Source of the DNA: Liolophura sinensis
Taxonomy: Eukaryota; Mollusca; Polyplacophora; Chitonida; Chitonidae
Assembly (NCBI RefSeq): GCF_032854445.1
Contig: NC_088302.1
Coordinates: forward strand, 7,125,338 to 7,189,337
Length of the DNA: 64,000 bases
Direction: 5' to 3'
A program made the translations under genes and the position numbers. This document shows, piece by piece, positions 14,312 to 28,539 of this stretch; the stretch's first letter is position 1; the number at the start of each line of letters is the position of its first letter. The notes beneath the pieces were generated by a model that was not told the origin of the DNA, made no database searches, and saw only the letters and a program-made list of their open reading frames with translations.

Positions 14312-14900
14312 AGACCATTTTGTCAAATGATGGTATAACATTAAACATTGTACAGACCCATGCCTTGCTTTTGTTCCATTCTACACAGACATTCCCAGCA
14401 TGGCGGGCGTGGGGGAGGAAAAACCCCAAGGTATACCATGAAAGCGGCCATAAAATGCGGAAATGTCCCACAAGATAAAGATCGTATAGCACCTTGCCTA
14501 CATACCCACGTAATTTGACGTAGATTTACAATCAAAAGAGAGCTGGTATCTACAAAAAAAAACAGTGTTAAATGTAGCATTTGTTAGAGGAACAGTGCAG
14601 TGAACAGGTACATGCACAATTAGGCATCTACTCTAATTAACTACACGTGCATGTAATATTCTGTAGCAATTATAAAGTACAGAAAAGCAAAACATTAATA
14701 AGCTTAAACTACTAAAATGCTACTGAAGATTTACAATCGTCAGAGACTTGAACTTTGGATTCTGAGAGTTGAACCTTATAGGCTCACCCATGTTTGTGAA
14801 TTTATGGTCTTATCGGATAATAACCATTTCACCATTTTCTGCACTGTTACCACAACCTTCACTGCGAGTTAATATCGATGTGTTCACCAGAGAATTAATG
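14312..14900. other. Intergenic, no feature seen
   Basis: AT-rich. Overlapping antisense open frames here run through the SINE and are not genes. Confidence 0.4.
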
Positions 14901-14908
14901 AGTAATTG

Positions 14909-15030
14909 TGACGTCATAATCAAGTGCCGTAATATCGTGATGGAAGAGCTGTTGTCAAGTGACGTCACAATAGCGCAATGGACAGCACGCGCTCGATGCC
15001 CAATGTTCTCAGCCAGTCATAATGACGTCA
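14909..15030. promoter_or_regulatory. Cluster of three palindromic CRE sites
   Basis: TGACGTCA occurs exactly at 14909-14916, 14960-14967 and 15023-15030, 51 and 63 bases apart. This is the full CREB/ATF consensus. An open frame of 132 codons (14769-15167) covers the cluster but has no recognisable domain. The cluster lies 1.6 kb before tubulin gene 2. A promoter or enhancer role is inferred. Confidence 0.5.
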
Positions 15031-15169
15031 CATTCATTACAGTAGAAAGCGATGTTTCACCGCATAACTGCCTTCTGACTCCGGCCATGAGCCGTCATCC
15101 GTTACTGGCATGTAAAGCGAGGTTCTCATATACCTTACTTATGATCGACTTTAGCCGGCGGATGTGAGG

Positions 15170-15474
15170 CGGGACTTCAAAATCTGTCATTCCCTTCATA
15201 AACAAAAATGCAGTTATTCACTGGACATTTTTCTTTTTGTATAAGAAGAGCAATAGCCACAACTGTCGCCATCCATAAGTTTACTTAATAATACTATACT
15301 GTGCTTGTAGGCTATATGATGGCCTAGCACATCACAAATGTGCTCTAACGGAGTTAAATCCAGACATATTCATCAGTAGCTCAATCAGAACTGGCACTGG
15401 AGGAAAGAAACGCGCGACAGAGACTCTTATAGAGGGGTTGCATGGCCTACATTAAGCAACTGCATCTGTGCCGG
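15170..15474. other. Intergenic, no feature seen
   Basis: No gene, repeat or motif recognised. Confidence 0.4.
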
Positions 15475-15617
15475 TCCATGTTAAAAAAACCTGCGGATGG
15501 TTGTGGGTTTCCCTCGGGCTCTGCCCAGTTTCCTCCCACCATAATGCTGGCGGCCGTTGTATAAGTTAAATATTCTTGAGTACGGCGTAAAACACCAATG
15601 GAAGAAATAAACAAATC
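15475..15617 (+). mobile_element. SINE, 5'-truncated
   Basis: Runs from the AACCTGCGGATGGTTGTGGG segment to the tail GGCGTAAAACACCAATGG. The body matches the main family closely. Confidence 0.86.
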
Positions 15618-16390
15618 CAAGTTAAAAGAACTCAAATACGGCTGACTTATTGTTCTGCTAGGACGATGAAGTCAGGTGAACCCCTCTATACGCACTATTG
15701 TTATCAATTCTAATGTGTAAAGCCAAACTGACACCTTTACTGATAATAATAAAGCCTTAGGTACTCTGCGGGTCCTTATAATTACACTGCACATTATATA
15801 ATCTTATGATTAAGTGACATCAAGATTAAATTAAAAAACGTTGATGAAATTTGCGATGTTCCCATACTGCCACTCACTGCAAGACAAGTTCAGTTTTCCA
15901 GTAATCCAACAATGCCATGTGTCACTGAAGACTTTCAGAGGGTGCTTAGCTTTTGGCGTTGTGTGCGCATATGTAAATACACAAATATTAGTCAATTAAA
16001 TTTCCCATACGTTTACTGTGTTTAGAATGAACTGTATTGTCATCACTGTAAGTTATTGTCAGAAAACTGAAATGACTGAACAGACATATAGCAAAAGTTT
16101 TGGTTTCAAAGCTTATATACTACATTTCACGAAATGAAATTATTAAGGCGTTACACGCCCACAAAAAAAAAACAAACACATTTTCATATTTTATATTGGA
16201 ATGCTTTTCAGGACACCGTGAACTTGGTCTACTAATTAAAAACAGCTTAGTTTATTAGCGATCCCGGGGATTCTATATGTACTGTTAAGGAGGTGTACGT
16301 AAATGCTTAGCCATAGGTACACGCTGTGAACTGCTGGAGTCGGGGATTAACTTACAAACCTATAAGTTACAAATACGATTACCGTAGGTA
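15618..16390. other. Intergenic, upstream of tubulin gene 2
   Basis: AT-rich, with no gene or repeat family seen. Confidence 0.4.
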
Positions 16391-16409
16391 GGGGAATATC
16401 TTTATTCCG
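16391..16409 (+). promoter_or_regulatory. Looser copy of the tubulin upstream element
   Basis: GGGGAATATCTTTATTCCG resembles the AATATC-TTCCG part of the element at 5231 and 55038, with three extra bases between the halves. It lies about 140 bases before the TATA box, a spacing similar to the other two genes. Confidence 0.4.
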
Positions 16410-16533
16410 TAATGTATTGTTCCAGTAGGGAATTACTTGTATACACATGCATAGAATTAATTGCCTGAAAAGATTTGATACTGCTTCTTTGGCATGTTGC
16501 TAGGAGCGATAAACTCTGTGTATAACGCACAGG

Positions 16534-16541
16534 TATATATA
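16534..16541 (+). promoter_or_regulatory. TATA box of beta-tubulin gene 2
   Basis: TATATATA lies 94 bases before the ATG. An initiator-like TCACTTTC lies about 30 bases further on. Confidence 0.65.
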
Positions 16542-16627
16542 GGGACACATTTACCGGTAACATTTGTATCACTTTCACTCAACTCTGATCAAACATCCCG
16601 AGTCTTGATAACTCGCCACCTGTCAAC

Positions 16628-19085
<2,458 letters not shown>

Positions 19086-19379
19086 TCATGCTGACAAATG
19101 TGGGCTATGCACTGAACTTATATTTATGCAATCTGGCTTTTTACTACATCAGACTTAATACCAGTATATATCTAAAATGCTGAATGACTTCCATTCTAAA
19201 ACAACAAAGGTTATGTCACATGCTGTATGACAGATCTGCTTTTGGTTTTTCTCTGCCAAATATAGAATGCATTTAAAGATGTGTGTGTGTATCTGTATTG
19301 CCTTTCTAATCGTCTTTTCTAGTAATTTAAAATATTATTTCCTGCACTTGAAATAATTTCCACTACAGTAAATGTTAAC

Positions 19380-19385
19380 AATAAA
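19380..19385 (+). terminator. Candidate polyadenylation signal, tubulin gene 2
   Basis: AATAAA 295 bases after the stop, with another AATAAA-like site at about 19392. Confidence 0.55.
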
Positions 19386-19559
19386 GATCCTAATAAAAAA
19401 TATATAGTGCTTTATTTGAATACGTAGCATTGGAAATGGCGCATACTACGGATTTGCGCTCTCTTCCAGGAACACACGTGACCTTTCAAATATATTTAAC
19501 ATTTCGTGGTTGTATTATGGTTGTCTTGGATCTTAATAATCTGTGGTGTCGTCCTCTAG

Positions 19560-20035
19560 AAATCGGGTATAGCAACATTTAGCGGATGTCTGTGACCCAC
19601 AACCACAGTCCATGTGGAGCAGCAACGGTATGTTAACGGGTGCGTGTGTCCCACGACCAAAAGATATAGGGAGTAGCAACGTTGTTTTTGACGGATGCGC
19701 GTGACTCAGAACAGCAGGTTACAGAGAGTAGCAACGTACTGTTAACGGGTGTTCGTGACCCACAACCACAGTCTATATAGAGCAGCAACGGTATATTAAC
19801 GGGTGTTAATACAACCACAGGCTATGTAGAGTAAAAGTCTTCTGTTAATGGATGTTTTCCTGGGACACGCGCACCCATTAACATAACTTTCATCGCCTGT
19901 TAACTGAACCTTGTTACTCCCAGCCTATATGGCGTGTGGTGATGGGTCAAAATGCCCGTTAACACAACGTTGCTAATCCCTATATCCTGTGACTGTGGGC
20001 CACAAACATCCATTAACTGAACGGTGCTATTCTGT
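19560..20035. repeat. About 54-bp tandem array, direct then inverted
   Basis: From 19560 to about 19855 there are five or six diverged units marked by AGCAAC (19571, 19621, 19675, 19730, 19784), GTTAACGGGTG and GTGACCCACAACCACAG. From about 19866 to 20035 the same unit appears in reverse complement (CCCGTTAAC, GTTGCTAATCCC, CTGTGGGCCAC). The array therefore folds back on itself. Phrases such as GTGGCCCACA and GTTAACGGATG also occur in the array at 28540-29855. Confidence 0.75.
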
Positions 20036-20039
20036 ACTT

Positions 20040-21390
20040 AACAAGTTTGTGAAAACAAGGAGTCATTAAGTGCGTGTATAAATAGTGTGTCATCTTGTGA
20101 TACGGCCAGGCTATGACGTCAAAGTACTGCCGCCACTGAAGTATCATACCGAAGACACCAGACATGACACCGTACCCAGTCACATTATACTGACACTGAG
20201 CCAACCAGTCCTATTTCCTTGTTCTAACCTCTCAGTGCTGAGCGCCAAGTGAGGCTGCAAATTAAAATCGATCAATAAATAAATATATGAATAAATAAAT
20301 ATAACATAACAAAAAGTTGAACAGTTTCTGTCACGAAATTATACTATGTAAGTTAAAGAGAGTAAAAAAGATTCAAAGTTAAAGGCCAGCCGTGTCTCTC
20401 CATGGCACGCACACCCTCCCCACGATAGATCAATACAGTCACATACCGATTCATAAGTAGGTCAGATATGCTACGTCCCTCTACTTGTGAGGGTCGGACT
20501 AGGGGACAAACCTAAACCCACGTTCTGTATATCTAGCCTACAAGTTCTCAGGAGATAAGTGAAATATAAAGCAGTGACGTCGCTGTTTCACAAGTAGACC
20601 TCCTGGGTATGGAAGGCGAACATCGCCAAATATACATATTTCAAATATTATAACGATTTCCGTGCCCAAAAAAACTACCTCCCTACAACTTAACCAAAAT
20701 AAGCATCTCCAAAACCTAACAAACATCTCCAAAACGATAAAGGCCTATTAAATTAATTAAAACAAGCATCTCCTAAAGAGAATAATGTAAATATCACCCG
20801 AACAAAGCTAAGTAATGTGGTATATCTCTGACTCCGCTAGTCGCTGTTTATGATATATAGATAATAAATGTAAAGTGACTTCCATTGACAGGCCTTATAC
20901 TCTAAACTGTCTGTACACAAAGTGTTCATGTTAAGGATACGAGTTTCACTAGTTCTTTTGTCCAAAATATATTGTTAAAAATGATTGTAACATTCCCAAC
21001 CGCCAGACTAAACGTCGAGCGATACTGTTGCCGTAGTTCTCTTCCCGGTGCGTGTAGCCCTCTGCTTCTTAACCAAATGCTGGTTCGGCAAAAATTGTTT
21101 CTCTCACTTATAGCTTTGCTCAGGAAATTCTGTATTTTGGTGAAGGAGATGCAGGATTCAGAGAGATTTTTATTCGCTGGGGAGATGTATGTTGTGTTGT
21201 TTATGTTGTTTGAAAGGTTTAACTGGTTAGATAGCCGACGTGGTTATTTTAATATTTGCAAAAAGAGCAATGATTTCAGTTCAACATTTTTCAGTCATTT
21301 TCTGTGATTGAAAACGCTACAATGTATAAGTTTAAAGGCTGGTTTTAATCATTTGCCGTATAGAATATTTCTGATTTCCTTCTGTAATAA
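20040..21390. other. Intergenic, no gene seen
   Basis: An A-rich AAATAAAT stretch at about 20268-20300, a CRE palindrome at 20114-20121 and a stray unit of the 8.7-kb array near 20178. An open frame of 111 codons at 20972-21307 has no recognisable domain. Confidence 0.45.
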
Positions 21391-21393
21391 TGG

Positions 21394-21562
21394 ACGAGGC
21401 TTTCTCTCTGGCCGTAGGTGGGAAGGTCTTCCAGCAGCCTGTGTATGGTTTTGGTTTTCCCCCTGGGCTCTGCCAGGTTTCCTCCCACCTTGATGTGGTT
21501 GCCGTCGTATAAGTGAAACATTCTTATAGCGTAAAACACACCAATCACATAAATAGATATTA
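21394..21562 (+). mobile_element. SINE, 5'-truncated
   Basis: CTCTGGCCGTAGGTGGGAAG through the GTATAAGTGAAACATTCTTA block and a decayed AATCACATAAATAG tail. Confidence 0.83.
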
Positions 21563-21847
21563 GGTTTGGGATATGTTTGTTTCATATAGAGATATATTTT
21601 GGCGATATCCGGCTTCCTTACCTATGACCTACATGTAGCTGTGTTGTGAAATGTTTCACAGAAACATATATCTTAGTGTAAGGAAAATCGACTCTGTATA
21701 ATTCTCATCAGCTTGTATTTTGACGAAAGCAAGTGGGTGAAATGATGAAGTAATATACACCGACACCTCTGTGCCCCACAGTCCGTGTTACCTTGGATTC
21801 CATGAAATATATGCAGAAGAAGTTTTAAGGCATATTAAGGTAAGGTT

Positions 21848-24800
21848 ATGTATAGCAACAACAACACATCATGTGATCTCAACAGATTACTGAATGTCTA
21901 CTTTGAGAAGGCAGTGAAAATCAGAAGCGATGAGAACGACCAGGTTATTCAAGTTGTTCATGAAACTGTGGACAATATCTTGAAGGCAGTGAACAAAGCT
22001 GATCCGAGATTTGCGCGGCCGAATGAAGCAAAATACGTCGGGTCATATTATCAGGGTCTAAAAGTGAAAAGACCAGATGAATTTGACATTACCGTTCCGA
22101 TGACACAGATACCAAACCCAGTATGGACATCGCACAGGCGTCGATATTACGGTTTTAACCGAACTGTTCCGGAATCACAGACCACAGTTCCGAATGATCT
22201 GACTGTTGTCAGAAAAGACTTTCCTTTGCCATTACCGCCTCCGGGTCAAATGTTTTTATCCCTTAGAAACGATCATCGGACATCACGGCAGCACAAAGAT
22301 TTGATGTTCGATGATGATCTCATCCCGTTCCTTGTTCGACGAATGTTCAAAAGATTGGTCACTGACGCCATCAAAGATCTGGGCTTAGTAGGTAACTTTC
22401 TTCGCACCTTACCATTTACTTTACATCTTTCATTAACTTTGTATATTTTTTGTATGTATATCTGCATATACCTTTTTAAATTTATTTTATTTGATTGTCA
22501 CTTAACACCATTCTGAACCATTTATTTTCTTTTACTTGCACGATGGCGGTCATTGTTATGGATAGAGGAAACCGGAGTGGTCAGGCTGAACCCCAATAAC
22601 AAACTTTCTCACATACGATATACAGATACATACAACATATTGGCGGAAGGCAAGTTGCCTTCAATGAGCGTAAGGCGGCGCCAACGTTAACACGACTGTT
22701 TTCAACAAGGCCATCACAAGTAATGAGAGTTGGAATGCATGTATCTGAAGTTTTTCCGAGCTGTTTTAGTCTTAACCACATCCCGTAGCATCTAGATGAC
22801 CCTAAATATCTATACAAGCATTCTCGGGTTTCATTTTACATCAAACTATTATTAAATGCCATGAAGTAGCTTTATAAACTGATTCTCGGTTTTAACATGT
22901 TCCCAACACGATGTGGCTCAATTACTGTCGATGTGGCGATGTGGCGTAAAGCCATAATCGCGCTAGCGCAGCGTAATGACCCAGGAACCTCTCACCAATG
23001 TGATCGCTGTGAGTTCAAGTCCAGCTTATGCTGGTTTCCTCTCTGGCCATACGTGGGGAGGTTTTCCAGCAACCTGGAGATGGTCTTGGGTCTCCATCGG
23101 GCTCTGCCCGGTTTCTTCCCACTACAATGTTGGCCGCCGTCGTATAAGTGAAATATTCTTTAGTACGGCGTAAAAAAACAAATAAATAAATAAATAAATA
23201 AATACAAAAACCCATAGTCGTTCATTTGTTCATTCAGTAGCTTTGGAAGTCGTTCGTTCAGTCTGGCGGTCATTCGACGTGTTGGTCAAAAGATTGACAT
23301 CCTATCTTTTAACCTTGGCCTCGTATTTTATTAACATGAACCGGAGGAAACCGGACAGAGCCGGAAAAGGAGAAAACAGGAAAACCCACGTCCATCCACA
23401 GCAGCGATTTTGAATTTCCACATGATGCATAACCCAGATATCGTAGTTTAAAGTCCTGAAAGTCGCTGAAATCCGCACATTCAGAAAAGGCCGCCGAGAT
23501 ACATTAATTTTAATCAACCAAGTTATTTCTATATCTGGAGAATGCAGCTTGTTCCGCTGATGTCACGTGAACAATATTTGATCGCATAGGTATATGTGTA
23601 CATAGGGTACAAAAACATCATGTTTCCGCTTTGTTGCTGTAGTCATTTAGCCCAGTTTACACACGTCCCCCGAAATAAGCAAGATTATACTATTGGTTGT
23701 CTTTTCTTTTAATGCGAGTAATTACAATATCGAAGAAAACAATGGGGTAATTACATGCAAAGCTTTCGTGAGAAGGTCTGCAGCAACCTGCGGATGGTCG
23801 TGAGTTTTTCCCTGGGTTTGTTCGGATTCCTACCACCATAATGCTGGCCGCCGTCGAATAAATGAAATATTCCTGAGTATGGCGTAAATCACCAATCAAA
23901 TAAATAAATATGCAAATTTTAATTATGTTGTACCATGGTACCATGTCTTCATGGAACGCATGTTCAAGTGGTTCATATCTTTGTTGTATTTAGAAAAAGT
24001 ACGAATATCAAAGTTTGTTCACGGCCCGGCAATAACACTGAAGATCAACACTAGTGACCTGCCCTTTGAAGTTAGAGTTGACCTGGCGCCCATGTGCAAT
24101 GCCAAGTTACCATTCATATCCTGGACAGACTGGCCTAGGAGAGAAAGAAGATGGCCACCGGAAGAAAAGATAAAGGCGATAAAAGCTACTGAAATTAGTG
24201 CAGTAGCAAAGAAAGACTTTAATTGGACGTTGTCTTTTTCCGAATGCGAGAGGGAGTTAATAATGAAAATAGACACCAATGAAGGGGTGAGGACGAAATG
24301 TCACATGATCATGAAATCCCTTCGGGAGGAATTTTGGTGTCCATATGGAATGAAGCAAGTGATGACATCCTATGATCTAAAGGTTTGTAAATTATTTGTA
24401 TCAGAACGACACGAACACATGCCACCTGCCGGCAGCGTTTATGTGCCCTAAATATTCGATTAGAAAACTACTCTAAGACACAAGACAATTTATTGTTCGA
24501 CTCCAATAGCGCTTCTCATAATGATCCTAATCCATACTGAACCAGTATCATATCCAGTGTCGAGCTGAGAACAAAAACTTTTCTGATGTCAAAATTTAAA
24601 GAGATTTATTTGGTTATTTTTTTATTTGATTGGTGTTTTACGCCGTACTCAAGAATATTTCACTTATACGACGGCGGCCAGCATTATGGTGTGTGGAAAC
24701 CGGGGGAGTCCGGGGGAAACCCACGACCATCCGCAGGTTGATGGCAGACCTTCCCACGTACCGCCGGAGAGGAAGAAAGCATGAGCTGGACTTGAACTCA

Positions 24801-26797
24801 CAGCGCCTGCATTGGTGAGAGACTCCTGACGGTGCGCTAGCACGCTAACCGACTGAGCCACAGAGGCCCCTAAATTTAAACAGATGTCAGTATACAGTGG
24901 GAGCCTGTTAACTGTGTCTGTAGTTATACAACCTACAACAGGCTTATATAGTAGGTAGTTTCGTGGCTGAGAATCTGAGGATTTGAAGCAAAAAACATAA
25001 AGTGAAATCTTTTAGTTATTTATTTATTTAATTGGTGTTTAACAACCTTACTCAAGAATATTTTATTTTACAACGGCGGTCAGCATTTTGGTAGAAGGAA
25101 ACCGGGAGGTGCCCGGGGAAAACCCACGACCATCCGCACGTTGATGGTAATCCTTCCCAGGTACAACAGCAGAGGAAACCAGCATGAGCTGGAGCGATCA
25201 CATTGGTGACATACTTCTGGGTCATTGTGCCGCGCTGAAACGCTAGCCCCTAGGCCACGGATGCCCCCTATTTATATTTTTACAAATACGTTAGGGGCAT
25301 CCAGTATGATCAATGTGGTCGCTGAGAGTCCAGGTCATGCTGATTTGAGTCAAGAAACTCATCTGGATACATTTTGACTCATTTGGTTAGTCGGAAAACT
25401 TACTAGAGTCGTCTGTGGCTCAGCTAACATGGGCATATGACTCATGAGTCACATTAGTTTCATTGAATTCGTCAGATTTTTGAGTCAGTTGACCCAAACT
25501 TTTCTCTCAGTGTATGACTGAACTTGGTCCGTAGAGTTTGTCAAGATTTTCGGATTGCTGCTGGCGGCATTGATGTGAAGTAAACGTTGTGGCCGGAGCA
25601 TGCGCTGTGTGTATAATTTCATCAGAGTTTTGGCCAGATGACTGCTGACAGGCTTATCTTTCATTGTTGAACAAAAAGTAGTCCAAAATTAACGCGTATA
25701 AAAAGAATCAGAAATATTTCTGTCCGTGAAATGTTTAAAGCAAACCTATAAACATATAGATTTTAACATTTACCCGCATAGTTATTAAATAAAAAATTAA
25801 CCGAATTTCCTGCTCTGTTGGCAAATATTACCTTGTTTTATATATATTTATTTATTCATTTGATTGGTGTGTTAAAAGTATTGTATTTCTCCCAGAACCG
25901 GGGAGAAACCTATGACTAGCCGCAGGTTGCTGGTTGTTTCTTTGTCGAGGCTGTACGTTAACAAAATATGATTCCTGTAATCCTTCACTAATTCTTACCT
26001 CATATCACCTAGATATTCGTGAATAATAATCATTCTTTAATCAATAATAACTACGTCACAATTTACGTAAATGTACCTGTTACATAGGCAGAAATTTAAT
26101 CTTCGTTAACCATTTTCAATTTGTGTTGGTCGTATTCAACATTGCCAGGAAAATTATTAACTGGCAAAATGATTTGAAGAAAGCCAGTGAGATGTGCACA
26201 AATTGATGAAATGGTTTTCATCAATTTTACTTAAAATTTTAAATTAAAATTGCCATGTTATGATGTTTATTATTCCTGCATAATGGGGAATATGAATTCA
26301 GAATTACTTTAAGATCACGGGACACCTCTATTTTTGTGGCCTACAACATTGAGCCTTGGAATACAGCGCAGGCGACAGAAACGAGTTCTAGGTTAGTGAA
26401 GACAACAATTCAGAACGGTTAATATGAAAGCTAAACTGGGAACATGGCCAACCGATCTTAGAGCTACAGTTGACCGTGCTCGCAATAATGTAATGCATGT
26501 GTCAAGGCAATAGCGAATTTGTGTTAAGTTAAACACAACTTGTTACAGAACCTGCTGTTCTGGGAATGTGAACGGAACCCACTGGACGGAGACTGGACTT
26601 CGGACAAGCTGGCTGAGCGATTTCTGGGCATGACTCATCAACTTCTCGTGCACCTTCGCCAACGGCACCTTTCTATGTACTTCTACCCAGACGTCAAACT
26701 ATTTAAGGAGGAAGACGCGGAATATTTGGATGAAGTTGCTCGAAGAGTGGAAGACTTCCTCACAGATCCTTCTTTGCAATTGTGCAGTAATCACTAA
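21848..26797 (+). CDS. cGAS-like receptor (cGLR), copy A, three exons, 393 aa
   Basis: Family members are nucleotidyltransferases that bind foreign nucleic acid in the cytosol and make cyclic dinucleotides or related signals that activate STING. Exons: 21848-22391, 23994-24382, 26549-26797 (TAA). All joins keep the frame and have GT-AG borders. Seen: G65-S66 in VGSYYQGLKV, metal-binding E78 and D80 in DEFDI, and third acid D211 in FEVRVDLAPM. The Mab-21 lobe follows, with GPAITLKI, NWTLSFSECERELI and the cGAS-like FWECERNPLDGDW in the last exon. The protein is only the catalytic core: there is no N-terminal DNA-binding tail, and the H-C-C-C zinc thumb of vertebrate cGAS is not visible. Ligand and product are unknown. 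SINEs sit in both introns. A Mab-21-like protein without catalysis is less likely given the intact acids. Confidence 0.88.
22896..22957 (+). mobile_element. Tail of second SINE family joined to SINE at 22958
   Basis: CGATGTGGCGTAAAGCCATAAT is the tail motif also seen at 12700; it runs directly into the head of the next SINE, within intron 1 of cGLR A. Confidence 0.5.
22958..23204 (+). mobile_element. Near full-length SINE, cGLR A intron 1
   Basis: Starts within the tRNA-like head (GCGCTAGCGCAGCGTAATGA), includes the B-box-like GAGTTCAAGTCC and ends in an AAATA repeat. The first 40 bases or so of the head are missing. Confidence 0.9.
23338..23405 (-). mobile_element. SINE fragment, cGLR A intron 1
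   Basis: GGAGGAAACCGGACAGAGCC and AACCCACGTCCATCC are the complement of the SINE body. Decayed. Confidence 0.6.
23768..23912 (+). mobile_element. SINE, 5'-truncated, cGLR A intron 1
   Basis: GAGAAGGTCTGCAGCAACCT through the GGCGTAAATCACCAATC tail, ending about 80 bases before the exon 2 acceptor. Confidence 0.86.
24605..24870 (-). mobile_element. Full-length SINE, cGLR A intron 2
   Basis: Complement of the whole family: tail GGTGTTTTACGCCGTACTC at the left and head GACTGAGCCACAGAGGCCCC at the right. AAATTTAAA flanks both sides (about 24593 and 24872), a likely target duplication. Confidence 0.92.
25016..25269 (-). mobile_element. Full-length SINE, cGLR A intron 2, older
   Basis: Complement of the whole family with more changes (tail TTGGTGTTTAACAACCTTAC; head GGCCACGGATGCCCCC). 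More decayed than its neighbour at 24605. Confidence 0.88.
25850..25945 (-). mobile_element. SINE fragment, cGLR A intron 2
   Basis: TTTGATTGGTGTGTTAAAAG and ACCGGGGAGAAACC match the complement of the SINE tail and body, with an internal deletion. Confidence 0.65.
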
Positions 26798-27060
26798 CTA
26801 TCTCAAAACTCTACCAGTTGAAAAGCACATTTGCGTGAAACAAATATTTTAAATAATGCCATAGATTTTCTTATTATATATGTTTCATATTCGCCGGTGG
26901 AATAGGTATTAGATTCTCCCTCTGGTCTTCACTTTAGGCGTTTGCGATTCTAAAGAAGCTACATGAAAAAACTTCTACCATCCAGAGACACAAATCTATT
27001 TTACAAGCTTGTGGTGTATTTTCAGACGCATACCAATCCAACAGGTCGATCCCAGCGGCA
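26798..27060. other. Presumed 3' flank of cGLR A
   Basis: No clean AATAAA was seen close to the stop. Confidence 0.35.
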
Positions 27061-27194
27061 TCTGGTAGCGCTTTAATCTTTTGGGCCTAACCGGGCAGCC
27101 CGTTTTCTCCCATTATAATGCAGACCGCCATCATACAAGTGAAACATTCTTAAGTATGGTGCAAAGCAACAATGAAATAAATAAATAAATGTAC
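27061..27194 (+). mobile_element. SINE 3' fragment, decayed
   Basis: AACCGGGCAGCCCGTTTTCT, then CATACAAGTGAAACATTCTT and an AAATAAAT tail. Confidence 0.78.
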
Positions 27195-28380
27195 AACCTG
27201 TTATGATTTCCTGTTGAGAAAGTTTAAAAGTTTCGTGTCAGAATCGAATTATTTAGTTGTTCACAAAACGACGTGTGGAATGTTCATAAGAATTAGGCAT
27301 AAGGTAAGTTTTAATATTCCTCTCAGAACGCCTCGGTGAGACATTGAAGATAATAAACAGAATTGAAACGGACGGAATTGAAAGAGAACTATTGTAAACC
27401 TACTTTAGAATAGTTTTTAATTTTAATACTTTTAGTCACGGCATGTACGGGATCGTTAATAAATTTTTAACATTTATGAATTGTTGGATATTTAACATAA
27501 TACGTAACAAAACCTGTCGTTCCGAATGGACAAAAGTACATTGAATTAAAACTGGACATTATCTCCAGCTGTACACAGAGGTCGCGCGCGTTGGCAGAAT
27601 CTGCTTTCTTTGGGACTATAAACCCACTTTCCGCTCTCTATTTTTGTAGTCTTTTTAATGTTAGATGGTATTTAAAACCTACAAATACAATATATTTTTA
27701 TCTTTCAATTTATCTTTTTAAACAAGTAGTTTTTGTGCTCATTGTTCTTCAAAATGAAAACTACGTCTTCTTCAACATCAGACATATTTAACCAAGTAGA
27801 AAACTCTGATATCTATGCGTCGCTCATTTCAGTAGCATCGAATGATGATTTACCATTTATTTCGTTTTATCCCCATGTATACCAGTCTGGATGTCTGACG
27901 ATACAAGTTTCAAGTACGATAATTTGGGATTTGTTCTACTTTCAACATTTGTGCAGAAACTTGTCTTATCTTAATCATTATTCTAATAGGGTAAAATCCG
28001 ATTTCCCCGCTGAAGCATGTAACTGTGTGTTCTTTGCGTTACTCAGTCCCATCGTATTTAAGAAATATAGTATATACTTTGTTGCTGACCGATGTGTTGG
28101 GTATGTTAACGACCTGTTCTTCAAGAAATCCTCAAAACAATTGAGGCCGAGCTAGAAAGTGGCGTATACTACTTCCTTCTGTCTATATTAAGAACACAGC
28201 CGAATTTACATGTAGATCTAACACTACATGCTCAATTTATTAATCAGTCTGAGAACATGTTTGCTAAGGTTTGTTTTCTTTTGAACGCCAATAAGATGGC
28301 AGAACGTTTTGTAAATTATCGGATTGCTTTAACTTTAGTGATGTATTATAAACTTATAAGTAAATAACCACACCGGCAGT
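27195..28380. other. Intergenic, no gene supported
   Basis: A 140-codon open frame at 27733-28155 has no recognised domain, no repeat and no splice context; I treat it as chance. Confidence 0.45.
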
Positions 28381-28480
28381 GGCACCGTTTTCATGCCGCG
28401 GCCCGAGACCCGCGACGCGAGGGGACGAGGACGGTACCGTTCACGCGCGATTTACTCCGTCCTCGTGCCGCAGGCCGTGA
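28381..28480. repeat. GC-rich islet with hairpin
   Basis: About 100 bases rich in CpG within AT-rich DNA. ACGAGGACGG (28425-28434) pairs with CCGTCCTCGT (28457-28466) around a 22-base loop. Function unknown. It lies just before the array at 28540. Confidence 0.5.
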
Positions 28481-28539
28481 CCCACAATGAATGTGAATAT
28501 TCATTTGATTTTGTCTGACTATGGGCAGTTCTATCGTTT

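Noticed and set aside
14769-15167. 132-codon open frame over the CRE cluster
   Set aside because: No recognisable domain or signal and no splice context; the CRE palindromes themselves remove stops from the region.
27733-28155. 140-codon open frame
   Set aside because: No domain, no paralogue and no splice or promoter context in AT-rich DNA; probably chance.
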